Counted from the first letter of the stretch, positions 31,301 through 39,561 are shown. The stretch: 64,000 nt of DNA from Natrinema sp. DC36 (GCF_020405225.1 NZ_CP084472.1:682001-746000), one strand, 5' to 3'. Made by a program: numbers and translations. Notes: a model not told the origin generated them from the sequence alone.

Positions 31301-32586
31301 GCTGTGCCGACGCGACGACGGCGGCGGACCTCGCGTCGCTCTCCGCCGACTCGGATCGCGTGAATTCGATCCCCGCGAGCGTGTTCGAAGCAGCGGATGC
31401 GAACCGGTTCCTCATCTATCTCGACCGCGAGACGCGGTCGGTCTGCTCGACCGTCGCGGCCCACCCGCCGCTGGGGGACGCCGTCTCCGTCTCTCGCGGC
31501 GAGGAGATCAGCAAGCGAGCGGACGTCCTTCGGGAGCGGCCGGGGCCGACGACGCGCCCGATCGCCCCCGGGAGCGCGGTGTGCCGATACGGGATCGACG
31601 CCGACGAACTCCGGTTCGTCGAGCCGACCGACCTCGAGAAAGTCGCCTCCAACTACGAGAGCCCGAAGCTGCTCGTCCGGCAGACCAGCGACTCGCTCGT
31701 CGGGACCTACGACGCCGACGACCTCGCTACGATCAAGTCGACCTACAACGTCCGCAGCGACGCCGAGTCGCCGGCCGAGTTGAAACACATCCTGGGCGCG
31801 TTGCACTCGTCGGCGCTCGCGTTCTACCACCACTACACGCACGCCGCGTACCGCGCCGTCTTCCCGCAGATCAACCAGTCGACGCTCGAGGGGCTCCCCA
31901 TCCCGATGGCCGCCGGTCCCGACGACGAACTCGTCGCGGCCGTCGAGAAACGGCTCGCGCTCACCGCCGAACGGTCGGCGATCGACCTGCACGTCCCCGA
32001 CTATCTCGGTCGGGATCTAAACGGGCCGTCGCTCGGCGATCTCGACGCCGCTCGACGGACGGACGGCGTCGCGGCGACGAAACTCGCGTCGACGACCGAG
32101 GAGTGCCCGAACCTGCGGATCGGTTCGGTCGCGGTCGACTCGAGCGATTCGGACATCGTCCGCATCTCGGCGACCGTCCGGTACAAACCCGACCCCGCCG
32201 CGGCCGCCGAGACCGATCGGTGGGGCTACGCGGAAACCGATCCGATTCCGGCCGTCGAACTCGTCGATGTCGAGACCCGACTCGCGGCGCTCGTCGAAGC
32301 CATCGTCCCCTACGCTACCGAGGCGGGCGACGGCGTCGCCGGCTTCAGACCGACCGCCGCGAAGACGATATCGCCACTCGATCGCCTCGAGGCGCTGACG
32401 CTGCCCCGTCCGAACGAGGTCGAAGACGGGCTTTGCCGGTTTCTCGACGCCCGAGACCGGGCCGCGGAACTCGAGGCGGCGATCGATGCGACCGATCGGC
32501 GGATCGACGATCGCGCGTGCTCGCTGTACGGACTGACGGACGTGGAGCGCGAGATCGTGCGTCGCGAATTCGGGGGCCAGTGGTAG
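28393..32586 (+). CDS. Eco57I-type (type IIG-like) DNA methylase/restriction protein (up to 1397 aa)
   Basis: One very long chain. An N-terminal nuclease-like domain (RPDYVFL near residue 137, AIADVRHWERA near 190) has Arg where the PD-(D/E)xK family needs Lys, with a very acidic insertion between. The central Eco57I adenine methylase has SGSYYTPEHVV (about 560), motif I DPAMGTGHFL (about 627) and motif IV NPPW (about 859). A C-terminal TaqI-like target-recognition part follows. It would methylate adenine at a specific site; restriction is doubtful. The start is uncertain: 28393, 28489 or 28564 (both GTG), the last just before the first conserved-looking segment. No separate restriction gene is adjacent. 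Confidence 0.8.
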   Translation: MSERWRPDEPTGRNPRPGEQLYAATRITQRKAVSRNRVGAPIDSSRREGCNYRTSHDVFSSAYLEDRLPETDVWEEIDEDELRMAFEEIRTCWERVGKSTASESRTRLEETFVRPVFQALGHSFVRTERPDRTRYRPDYVFLESDDARDAFDCTEDGDSSDSDEDEGSGDGDENGDSGDNDNSGDEAIVAIADVRHWERALEARGGSERERDAETPCYRIHAALRESSVEWAVLTNGRRWRLYTERTGHRLDAYYEIDLPAVLETGDLETFKYFYLCFRRDAFRDDAEGNCLLDDLYDRSAEFSREMGATLEENAAEALEVLARGFRRYPGNDLGEDRTETDSDDAPGHGELDLLYDASLVVLVRLIVAFAAESRRRRLTELPDERGSNEHGDDKHGDDEQRGAESGTEPVQSTSLRSIARAVAAESDGSGPSYTDRTAELWSRLEDLGSPIGRRNRADEDDSRTARFLENHRVGDASLARVIDLLARERTDSGGKPFVDYSSLDGRRLGGIYEGLLEYRLAIADEPLALADGEYVPASDGDTVAVAANEVYLTADGDQRKASGSYYTPEHVVEHVVEETVGPLLEEIRTEFAAVDADRDDGLADADLDRTDGVAERAFELSVLDPAMGTGHFLTCALEYLTREIVAAEDAAARAGLESVPADRGVDEVRRRVARRCLYGVDRDPLAVELATASLQLRTLSAEGPPAALDHHLKTGNALVGSDLEAVADCASRADLTGDDATRLETEPTRGGVFGRTDGREWRDRRQRLEAMANVHTAREFGLEGVPDDALERLAAALESDDDWDPLSRTEWFTAAQKRASAEGFFHWGLEFPELYADANANGDDDRVEAPGFDAVLGNPPWVATAGRGTISATIDASLRSYLEDAFSATENQFDLYVAFYERSIRLSRDGRVGIVVPDSILAREGNEPIREYVLSETSLAEIVRLGTAFDGVESGAAILVSGGDGTDVRCADATTAADLASLSADSDRVNSIPASVFEAADANRFLIYLDRETRSVCSTVAAHPPLGDAVSVSRGEEISKRADVLRERPGPTTRPIAPGSAVCRYGIDADELRFVEPTDLEKVASNYESPKLLVRQTSDSLVGTYDADDLATIKSTYNVRSDAESPAELKHILGALHSSALAFYHHYTHAAYRAVFPQINQSTLEGLPIPMAAGPDDELVAAVEKRLALTAERSAIDLHVPDYLGRDLNGPSLGDLDAARRTDGVAATKLASTTEECPNLRIGSVAVDSSDSDIVRISATVRYKPDPAAAAETDRWGYAETDPIPAVELVDVETRLAALVEAIVPYATEAGDGVAGFRPTAAKTISPLDRLEALTLPRPNEVEDGLCRFLDARDRAAELEAAIDATDRRIDDRACSLYGLTDVEREIVRREFGGQW

Positions 32587-32613
32587 ACCGCGCTCGCTCG
32601 GCCAGTCGGGTGA

Positions 32614-33339
32614 TTACTGCTCGTCCTCGAGTCGCTCACTCCGCGACGCGACGACGTCGAGGCCCGGACTGTAGAAGTAGACCGGGTCGGTCTCCGGGTG
32701 CGCGAAACCGTTCGCGGCCAGCACCGTGTTCGATTCGATGTCGGCGGTCGCCGGATACAGCGTCCAGGGCTCGTGCTCGATGTCCGTATACCGGACCGAG
32801 CCGTCGGGAGCCTCCGTGTAGAACCGGTAGCGCTCGACGAGAAACCCTCCCAGCGAGTCGTCGGGAGCCGAAAACGGCTCGTCGGTCGGCCGATAGGTCG
32901 CCTCGTACTCGGCCGGTCGGTTACCGGGGTGGCATCGCCGACTGCTGAATCGAATCCGGCCGTCGGCCCCGTCCCCCTCCGGGGTCGCCTCGACGTCGAG
33001 CGAGATGCGAGCGTAGTAGTACGGCAGGTGATGAAACAGGCGCGCACCGAGGACGCTCGCGAGTCCCTGTGCGTCGAGGCTAAAGAAGTAGACGCTGGGC
33101 ACTCCGTCGCGGGTGACGTACGTCCTGACGTTGAGTTCCGGCAATCGGATCCCGGCCCGTTCGGGAAACCCCTTCGGCCGGACGGCGACGTTCGTGAACG
33201 GAATCACCGACAGCCACGCGGCACCGTCGTGTTCGTCGACCTCGAGCGCGTCGGGGAGATGCGCGTCCATCATCGCCGGATCGACCGGCCAGTTCTCGAA
33301 CAGCAGGTGTCGCCAGCCCATCTCGAGCGGAATAGCCAT
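32614..33339 (-). CDS. YqjF/DUF2071 family protein (241 aa)
   Basis: The sequence has the DUF2071 pattern: an N-terminal WRHLLFENWPVDP, then a beta-rich body with VYFFSLDAQG and ARLFHHLPYYYA, ending near YSPGLDVVA. The family folds like acetoacetate decarboxylase, but its reaction is unknown. The ATG at 33339 is preferred; a GTG at 33360 would add 7 residues. Converges with the long methylase gene. Confidence 0.8.
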   Translation of the reverse strand: MAIPLEMGWRHLLFENWPVDPAMMDAHLPDALEVDEHDGAAWLSVIPFTNVAVRPKGFPERAGIRLPELNVRTYVTRDGVPSVYFFSLDAQGLASVLGARLFHHLPYYYARISLDVEATPEGDGADGRIRFSSRRCHPGNRPAEYEATYRPTDEPFSAPDDSLGGFLVERYRFYTEAPDGSVRYTDIEHEPWTLYPATADIESNTVLAANGFAHPETDPVYFYSPGLDVVASRSERLEDEQ

Positions 33340-33407
33340 CGTTGTCTCGTCGGTATCCACGCAAAAAACAGCTTCCGTTTCTCGAAAGCGATGCTCGTTG
33401 CGGCGGG

Positions 33408-35672
33408 TCAGGAATCACTGGCAGTCGGTGCCGGCAGGGTGAACGAGATCGTTGTCCCGTCACCGGACTCGGATTCGACCCAGATCTCGCCGCCGACAGA
33501 CTCCCTTCGCTCGTCCGTCGAGCCCGGCCTCACGCTGTTCGGCCGGACGCCGTGGCGCTCGACGATCCGCCGACAGAGCGCGAGGCCGATCCCGGTGCCG
33601 GCGTGGTCCTGGTGAGTGTGGAGTCGCTGGAACACCTGAAACACGCGGTCGGCGTCGTCGGAATCGATACCGATCCCGTCGTCGTGAACCGAGATGACCC
33701 ACTCCGTGTCGCGTTGGTCGGCCTCAACGTGAATCCGCGGTGGCTGCTCCCCGCTGTACTCGATGGCGTTATCGAGCAGGTTCTGGAACACCTGCCGGAG
33801 CTGGCTGGCATCGCCCTCGACCGTGGGCAACGACTCGATCCGAATCTCCGCGTCGCTCTCCTCGACCTGAAGGCGAAGGTCCTCGAGCACGTCGTCCAGC
33901 ACCGTCTCGAGGTCGACCGGCTCGAAGGGATCACCGCTGGCTTCGATCCGCGAGTACTCGAGGAGGCCCTCGATCATCTCGCGCATCCGGTCGGCACCGT
34001 CGACCGCGAACTCGATGAACTCCCGGCCGTCGTCGTCGAGTTCGTCGGCGTACCGTCGCTCGATCAATCGGAGGTAACTCGAGACCATGCGCAGCGGCTC
34101 CTGGAGATCGTGCGAGGCGGCGTAGGCGAACTGTTCGAGGCGTTCGTTCGACGCCTCGAGCTGCTGGCGGTACTCCTTGCGCTCGGTGATGTCTCGGACG
34201 ACGCCGACGCGTTTCTCCTCGCCGTCGTCGGTCCGAAGCGTCGCGAAGGTCCCTTCGGCCGGGACGGGGTCGCCGGCCGCCGTTCGAATGGTCGCCTCCA
34301 TCGCCGAGTCGGACTCGTCCGTCTCGGCCGCTCGCATCGCTCGCGATTGTTGGATCGTCTCCTCGTCGACGACGAGCGAGGCGTGCTCCCCGATGAGCTC
34401 GTCGCAGTCGTAGCCCGTCAGTTCCGCGTACGCCTCGTTGACCATCGTGAACCGGCCGTCCTCGTCTTTCACGTAGATTCCGTCGTCGATCGTCTCGACG
34501 ATGGTCTCGTACTTCGACAGCTCCCGCTCGCGTTCCGTGCGCTCGGTGACGTCCTGTGCCATCGCCATCCCCGCGAACACGTCCCCTCGCTCGTCGGTGA
34601 TCGGCACCGCGCGAAGGGTCCAGTCGTGATCGGCGTACTCGACCTCGAGCGACCGTTCGTCGCCCTCGAGCGCCGCCTCGAACGCGGGCTCGACCCCGGC
34701 GGTATCGCCCCAGATATCGCCGACGGACCGCTCTTCGACCGCCGCCGGTTCGACGGGAATCCGGTCGAATCCCTGTCCGGCCGCCAGCGTGTACTCGAGG
34801 CCGCGGTCGAACAGCGTCACGATCCCGTTCGGGACGGACTCGGCGAGCGCGCGGTAGCGCCGTTCGGACTGCTCGAGGGCGCGCTCGTGCTCCCTGCGCT
34901 CGGTGATGTCGACCAGATAGCCCAGATAGTGCGTGATCTCGCCGCTCTCGTCGCGGACGATCTTGGTGGTGTCTTTCACCCACCGAACGTCGCCGTCGCT
35001 CGTCCGGACGCGGTAGGGGTCGTGGGTGAACCGCTCGGTCGTCTCGTCGCTGTTCGCCGCGACCTCCCCGGCGATGCGGTCGCGCTCCTCCTCGAGGAGC
35101 AACTCGGCGTAGGAGACGGCCCCGGACTCGAGTTCGGTCGGCGCGTAGCCGAGCACGTCTTCGACGTTCGCGGAGACGTACTCGACCGGCCAGCCGTCCT
35201 CGGTCGCCCACCTGAAGACGACGGCGGGCCCCTGTGCGAACATGTCGCGCTCTTCCGCGAGGCGGTTCCGGGCCCGCTCGCGCTCGGTGCTGTCGTGAAC
35301 GATACCGACGGTTCCTCGCACGTCGTCCGCGTCGATCGGACTGACGCGGACTTCACAGCGAACCCCGGTTCCTGCGGCGGTCCGGACGGTGAACTCGAGC
35401 AGGTCGCTCTCGGTCGGATTCGTGAGCGAGCGCTCGAGCGCCCCAGTCTCGTTCTCGAGCAACACGGAGACGTGTTCCTCGAGTAGTTCCTCGCGTGCGT
35501 ACCCCGTGAGGTCGGCGAACGCGTCGTTGACCGCGGCGAAGTGACCGTCGGCGTCGAGCCGGTAGATCCCGTCGTCGGTCGTCTCCACGAGTGTTCGGAA
35601 CCCCTGGAGGGCAGCGGCATCATCGGCCGCCCCCCAGAAAGTCGCGTCCGCCGTCACCCGCTGATCGCTCAT
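33408..35672 (-). CDS. Multi-PAS sensor histidine kinase (754 aa)
   Basis: Four PAS/PAC units in order (about residues 20-145, 150-275, 280-395, 400-520), each ending in a DxTER-type sequence. A dimerisation domain follows with the phospho-acceptor His in ASHDLQEP (about 535), and an ATPase domain with N (NLLDNAIEY), G1 (DDGIGI) and G2 (GTGIGL) boxes. No membrane helix, so a cytoplasmic sensor of redox, light or small molecules is likely. An 18-residue Arg/Ser-rich insertion separates VERHG from the GEIWVES strand. No response regulator is adjacent. Confidence 0.9.
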   Translation of the reverse strand: MSDQRVTADATFWGAADDAAALQGFRTLVETTDDGIYRLDADGHFAAVNDAFADLTGYAREELLEEHVSVLLENETGALERSLTNPTESDLLEFTVRTAAGTGVRCEVRVSPIDADDVRGTVGIVHDSTERERARNRLAEERDMFAQGPAVVFRWATEDGWPVEYVSANVEDVLGYAPTELESGAVSYAELLLEEERDRIAGEVAANSDETTERFTHDPYRVRTSDGDVRWVKDTTKIVRDESGEITHYLGYLVDITERREHERALEQSERRYRALAESVPNGIVTLFDRGLEYTLAAGQGFDRIPVEPAAVEERSVGDIWGDTAGVEPAFEAALEGDERSLEVEYADHDWTLRAVPITDERGDVFAGMAMAQDVTERTERERELSKYETIVETIDDGIYVKDEDGRFTMVNEAYAELTGYDCDELIGEHASLVVDEETIQQSRAMRAAETDESDSAMEATIRTAAGDPVPAEGTFATLRTDDGEEKRVGVVRDITERKEYRQQLEASNERLEQFAYAASHDLQEPLRMVSSYLRLIERRYADELDDDGREFIEFAVDGADRMREMIEGLLEYSRIEASGDPFEPVDLETVLDDVLEDLRLQVEESDAEIRIESLPTVEGDASQLRQVFQNLLDNAIEYSGEQPPRIHVEADQRDTEWVISVHDDGIGIDSDDADRVFQVFQRLHTHQDHAGTGIGLALCRRIVERHGVRPNSVRPGSTDERRESVGGEIWVESESGDGTTISFTLPAPTASDS

Positions 35673-35823
35673 ACTGGCGGAAATGATCAGCGAGTCAAAT
35701 AAGTCCCCCGCACGGTCTCCTTCGAGAGATTGGTATCTCTCGGTCGCTGAAAGACGATCTCTCCTGGTCCGCTACCCCAAATACAGGCTAGTAATGCCTG
35801 AAATCGCACCCTTCTAGGAGATA

Positions 35824-36021
35824 CTATTTGAAGATTGGTTCTCCTGGTAGATCGAATACGATCGCAATGACATTGGCAATCAGGTAGATTGGTATTCCAA
35901 ATAGAATGACTATAATGGAAATTGCGATAAAGGTGGGAGTAGTGTTACCTTCTGCGGTCAGGTATATCTGTGCTGCTAAAAGATATGTAATCAACACAAG
36001 GAAAAAGTCGGTACGGACCAT
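35824..36021 (-). CDS. Small membrane protein (65 aa)
   Basis: Two hydrophobic helices (about residues 4-22 and 33-58) with a short polar loop. The gene is clearly A+T-richer than its surroundings, hinting at foreign origin. ATG 36021 chosen; an upstream TTG would add 8 residues. Function unknown. Confidence 0.45.
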   Translation of the reverse strand: MVRTDFFLVLITYLLAAQIYLTAEGNTTPTFIAISIIVILFGIPIYLIANVIAIVFDLPGEPIFK

Positions 36022-36180
36022 ATATGCGTAAAAGCGTATTTTCAATTTAATTCTATCGTCGCAAAGGAAATAGATAACTACGCAACAAGCAGCTGTAAGC
36101 CTCGACTCATGGATAGTCTTCAGAACACCCTCATATAGTCGTATTCAGGAACAAGAAGGGTTGAAACACCAAAATCGCAG

Positions 36181-36252
36181 TGGACTCGGCGGGATTTGAA
36201 CCCGCGGCCTCTCCCATGCCAAGGGAGTGATCTACCCCTGATCTACGAGCCC
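36181..36252 (-). tRNA. tRNA-Ala (anticodon GGC)
   Basis: A complete cloverleaf on the - strand: acceptor GGGCTCG/CGAGTCC containing the alanine-specific G3-U70 pair, anticodon arm CTCCC-TTGGCAT-GGGAG, T arm GCGGG-TTCAAAT-CCCGC, discriminator A. No intron and no encoded CCA. Confidence 0.95.
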
Positions 36253-36455
36253 TCGAGCGCATCTCTCACTTTCCGACGGGAATAGATAAACCCCTCGAAT
36301 TCCTCGAGACCCCGTTACAGTCCCGCATTCACACGAATCCAACTGCCTCTTTCTCGAGCGAATCCGAACCGACTCGAACACCCACCAACGCGCCGAAACA
36401 CGACGCAGACCGTTTATTCCAGCAGCTATAAGTTACAGTACAAACAGTATCGAAA

Positions 36456-36553
36456 CGGAAGCGACGGTTCCGAACGCGGGGGCGTGCGCTAAAATGCCCC
36501 GGGTGTTACAGCACCCGAAGCGTGGCTTCCAAACGGCGCGGTTTGCAAGCCAT
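36456..36553 (+). ncRNA. Candidate structured ncRNA with four hairpins
   Basis: Four consecutive hairpins occupy a region with no gene: CGGAA/TTCCG (36456-36472), GGGGCGT/ATGCCCC (36479-36500), GGGTG/CACCC (36501-36516) and a long one, GTGGCTT-CC-AAAC / GTTT-GC-AAGCCAT (36522-36553), about 12 bp with one mismatch. A TATA-like CTATAAGTT at about 36424-36432 lies 25-30 bases before the first hairpin, supporting + strand transcription. No known family recognised. Confidence 0.5.
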
Positions 36554-36661
36554 GATTCAATTCATTCTACCGAGACATAAACGTCTCGCACGACGACACC
36601 AGTACCGCCGCGATCGCCGACCCTCGAGTAACAACGCCCGAAACACGAACGGAGAGCCGCG

Positions 36662-36859
36662 ATGACCGACCGCGACTCGAGCTCGAGCGGGCCCGAAGCC
36701 GCCGGTGACGGCGACGACGATCGAGACGAGCGCTCGAGCTTTCCGCCGTGTCCGAAGTGCGACGACGCGGTGATCACGGTGACGACTCGCGGGCCGATGG
36801 AGCATATCGCGGGTCCGTGTGGCTGTCGGCTCAGCCCCGGCCAGGTCCAGCGGCTCTGA
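36662..36859 (+). CDS. Small zinc-ribbon protein (65 aa)
   Basis: A disordered acidic/Ser-rich N-terminus (residues 1-28) precedes CPKC and, 23 residues later, CGC, a compact metal site common in haloarchaeal micro-proteins. Function unknown. Confidence 0.6.
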   Translation: MTDRDSSSSGPEAAGDGDDDRDERSSFPPCPKCDDAVITVTTRGPMEHIAGPCGCRLSPGQVQRL

Positions 36860-36915
36860 TACGGACCGTTGTAACGAGTTCTCGGAGCGACCGCAGAGAC
36901 GGGCATGACCGAAAC

Positions 36916-37084
36916 CACCACGAAAGCCCCTTTCAGTCCCACCCGCGGTGGCATCCCGAGCAGCCGATACGGGTGGGACTGAAAGGGGCTGCTGGCTCCG
37001 GGAAGACGGACGACGCAAGCACGCGACCGACGGGAGCGCGCACAGCGAGTCCCTCGACCGGAGCCAGCAGGGGCTTTCGTGGTG
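36916..37084. repeat. Nested inverted repeats forming a three-way junction
   Basis: Three perfect pairs fit together: outer CACCACGAAA (36916-36925) with TTTCGTGGTG (37075-37084); a 20-base arm GCCCC...CACCCG (36926-36945) with its complement at 36970-36989; and CTGCTGGCTCCGG (36989-37001) with CCGGAGCCAGCAG (37058-37070). Together they draw two hairpins on one closing stem, as DNA cruciform or RNA. GGGGC copies at the junctions are shared between arms. The region is the 5' side of the methyltransferase gene. Confidence 0.8.
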
Positions 37085-37178
37085 TTCGTAGTGGGTGGAG
37101 AATACTCACAAGAGACCGATATGCAACTCCTCGATGGGTTACGAACATTTTTTGCGGGTTCACCGACGAAAGCCGACG

Positions 37179-37886
37179 ATGGCCGGGGATCAAGGTCGCG
37201 ATCGCGATCGAACACACAGCCACGACGACGAGTGCACCCGCCGCGCCGACGTGCGCGACACCTACGACCGGATCGCGACCCACTTCGCATCCACGCGGGA
37301 GTACGCCTGGCCCGAAGTCGAGGCCTTCGTCGACGCCCACGCGACCGAGCGCGCCGGCGTCGGACTCGATCTCGGCTGCGGCAACTGCCGCCACGCCGAA
37401 CTCCTCGAGCCCCGCCTCGAGTCGGTGATCGGCCTCGACGTCAGCCGCGGCTTGCTTGAGACGGGCCGGGAGCGCGCGCTCGAGCGCGGGTTCGACGTCG
37501 AGTTGGTTCAGGGGGACGCGTCGACGCTTCCGCTAGCCGACGACAGCATCGACATCGCGGTTTACGTTGCCACGCTGCACCACCTACCGACGCGGGCGGC
37601 CCGCCGGGCGAGTCTGGACGAACTCGCACGAGTGCTCGCCCCCGACGGCCGCGCGCTGGTCAGCGCGTGGTCGACCGCACACGACCGGTTCGAGGAAACC
37701 GAGGGATTCGATACGACGGTCGAGTGGACCCTTCCAGGCGGCGAGCCGGTCGATCGATTCTACCACATCTACGCCCCCGACGAGTTCGAGGCCGATCTCG
37801 ACGAGAGCGACCTCGCACTACTCGAGTGGGAACTCTCGAGCGGGAACTGTTACGCGACGGTCGCAGGTGCGGAGACGGGCGACTGA
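37179..37886 (+). CDS. Trm9/ALKBH8-like SAM-dependent methyltransferase (235 aa)
   Basis: Motif I GLDLGCGNCRH (about residues 63-73) binds S-adenosylmethionine. Just before it, TYDRIATHFASTREYAWPEVEAFV matches the signature of the Trm9 family, which methylates the wobble-uridine side chain of tRNA in eukaryotes and has archaeal relatives. Usual length for the family. The ATG at 37179 is used, since the upstream extension to 37095 runs out of the inverted repeat and lacks similarity. Confidence 0.75.
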   Translation: MAGDQGRDRDRTHSHDDECTRRADVRDTYDRIATHFASTREYAWPEVEAFVDAHATERAGVGLDLGCGNCRHAELLEPRLESVIGLDVSRGLLETGRERALERGFDVELVQGDASTLPLADDSIDIAVYVATLHHLPTRAARRASLDELARVLAPDGRALVSAWSTAHDRFEETEGFDTTVEWTLPGGEPVDRFYHIYAPDEFEADLDESDLALLEWELSSGNCYATVAGAETGD

Positions 37887-37992
37887 TCCCGTTTCGGAGA
37901 TCGCTAATTTCCCACTCGGCGACGCTGATCGCCAGCGGGCGGTCACGAGGAAAAGGAAGAGCCTTAAACGTGGAACGAAAATTCGAGAATGC

Positions 37993-38063
37993 GCGCGGAT
38001 GGTCTAGTGGTAGGACCTGAGCCTTCCAAGCTCATGGCCCGGGTTCAAATCCCGGTCCGCGCA
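37993..38063 (+). tRNA. tRNA-Gly (anticodon TCC)
   Basis: Cloverleaf: acceptor GCGCGGA/TCCGCGC, D arm GTCTAGTGGTAGGAC, anticodon arm TGAGC-CTTCCAA-GCTCA, T arm CCGGG-TTCAAAT-CCCGG, discriminator A. No CCA encoded, no intron. Its 3' part (38044-38060) is repeated at 49435-49451. Confidence 0.95.
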
Positions 38064-38285
38064 TCGCCGTTCTCCGCATCGTCAGCGTCCACTCGAGCGA
38101 AGACCGTATCAGTACAGTACGTCTCTGCCTGCGATAAGTATCCAGACCGTCAGTACTGAGGCAACGGCGCCAACGAGTCACCCACTGTCCGAGGGAGTGT
38201 GAGGAGAAAATATCGTGCCCGTAGACAGGGGGTATTTCTTCACCCCGAATGTGACGGTGAGTACATTCACCTAGTTTGAGGCACA
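38064..38285. other. Intergenic region after tRNA-Gly
   Basis: No gene or RNA structure recognised. If 38044-49451 is an island, this is its left edge. The promoter of the transporter gene at 38286 should lie in the last 60 bases, but no clear TATA box stands out. Confidence 0.3.
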
Positions 38286-39020
38286 ATGACTAGTAGAATG
38301 GCTGGGACCCTAGTTCAAGCGCTTTCGTACACGATGTTGGCGGTCGTCGCTGCGCTCGTCGGGGGTATTGTGGCTATCTACCGTACGCCAGGACCACAAA
38401 TGGAGAGTAACGTCCAGCACTTCGCGGCCGGCGTCGTGTTCGCCGCCGTCGCTGCCGAACTGCTCCCGGATGTCCATACACGGGCTCCGGCCGTGGTTGT
38501 CGTTGGATTTGCGATCGGTGTCGCCACCATGCTTGGCATCCATCGACTCAGTAAGTACGTCGAAAAGCGGGGTATCGGCGGAAAGATGGCGGGTGCTGCT
38601 GGCCTGCTGATCACCGTGAGTATCGACATGCTGATCGATGGCGTCCTGATCGGCGTAACGTTCCTGGCGGAGGCGGCCACGGGCGTTCTCATCGCAGTGG
38701 CACTCGCAATCGAGGTCCTCTTTCTCGGCGTTACCGGCGTCATAGCACTCCCGGAAGAGACGAGTACGCCGAAGAAACTCGCCGTCCCCGCCGGGTTCGG
38801 AATTCTACTGCTGAGCGGAGTGACCGCTGGCGTACTCGTGTTCGACGGCGTTACGGGCGCTCCGATCGCGCTCGTACTCGCGTTCGGATCTGCTGCCCTC
38901 CTGTATCTGGTGACCGAGGAACTCCTCGTCAAAGCCCAGAAGGTTCCGGAAACACCGACATCCACGACGCTGTTCTTCGTCGGATTTCTTCTCATCTTTC
39001 TCCTCGATATGTTGCACTGA
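38286..39020 (+). CDS. ZIP-family-like metal transporter (244 aa)
   Basis: Seven to eight hydrophobic helices fill the chain. AAGVVFAAVAAELLPD and ITVSIDMLIDGVLIG match the positions of the ZIP metal-binding helices, though the usual histidines are replaced by Asp/Glu-type residues. This form is frequent in haloarchaeal metal-resistance clusters. Transport of a divalent metal is inferred. Divergent from the arsenic genes on the other side. Confidence 0.7.
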   Translation: MTSRMAGTLVQALSYTMLAVVAALVGGIVAIYRTPGPQMESNVQHFAAGVVFAAVAAELLPDVHTRAPAVVVVGFAIGVATMLGIHRLSKYVEKRGIGGKMAGAAGLLITVSIDMLIDGVLIGVTFLAEAATGVLIAVALAIEVLFLGVTGVIALPEETSTPKKLAVPAGFGILLLSGVTAGVLVFDGVTGAPIALVLAFGSAALLYLVTEELLVKAQKVPETPTSTTLFFVGFLLIFLLDMLH

Positions 39021-39090
39021 GCTCCAGGAGTGTACGTACCGCTGACTCAGGTCCAGTACCGCCCACGAAGGTGGGAATAGTCGTCGCTTT

Positions 39091-39561
39091 CTACGCCTCT
39101 CCCGAGTAGTCGTTCGGATCGAGTACACACATTTCGTCGAACAGGTCCTTCACACGTCGTTCGATCTCGTCACGTGTCTCCCGCACTCGCTCGAGGTCCT
39201 GGCTATCCGGATCCTCGAGCGCCCAATCACGGACATCGACCGCTTCGCCAACGTCACCGACGTCGAGTGTCGAGCAGCCCATCGTAGCGACGTAGTCGCA
39301 GGAGCGCAATTCGTCGAGCGTGATCTCTCGTGGCGTCCGGTCGGAGAGGTCAAATCCCGCTTCGTCCATCACGTCGACGACTTCGTCGTGCACGTGGTCG
39401 GCCGGGTGGGTTCCTCCAGTGAGGATTTCGACGCGGTCCTCGAGACCACGTCGCTCCCGTTCCCGCTCCGCAAAGGCCGTGGACATCTGGGAGCGACCAG
39501 CGTTCTGGACGCACATGAAGGCGATGCGAATCGGATCGTCTGCTTCAGTATTGGATGACAT
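39091..39561 (-). CDS. arsC: Arsenate reductase, low-molecular-weight phosphatase type (156 aa)
   Basis: The P-loop CVQNAGRSQM (C17, R23, S24) and a C-terminal Asp-Pro (LDPNDY) mark the low-molecular-weight tyrosine phosphatase fold used by thioredoxin-type arsenate reductases. The enzyme turns arsenate into arsenite, which Acr3 then exports. It lies 12 bases downstream of acr3 on the same strand. The acidic surface is haloarchaeal. Confidence 0.85.
   Translation of the reverse strand: MSSNTEADDPIRIAFMCVQNAGRSQMSTAFAERERERRGLEDRVEILTGGTHPADHVHDEVVDVMDEAGFDLSDRTPREITLDELRSCDYVATMGCSTLDVGDVGEAVDVRDWALEDPDSQDLERVRETRDEIERRVKDLFDEMCVLDPNDYSGEA

Noticed and set aside
28397-34000. Several very long alternative frames over the methylase and kinase genes (for example 28453-29808 -, 30256-31992 -, 31581-32948 +, 33342-35486 +)
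   Set aside because: G+C-rich haloarchaeal genes leave long stop-free shadows. These have no recognisable domains and are Arg- or Val-rich, while the genes listed carry clear family motifs.
36900-37090. CRISPR array
   Set aside because: The repeated pieces are inverted, not direct, differ from one another and are not regularly spaced; no cas gene is near.
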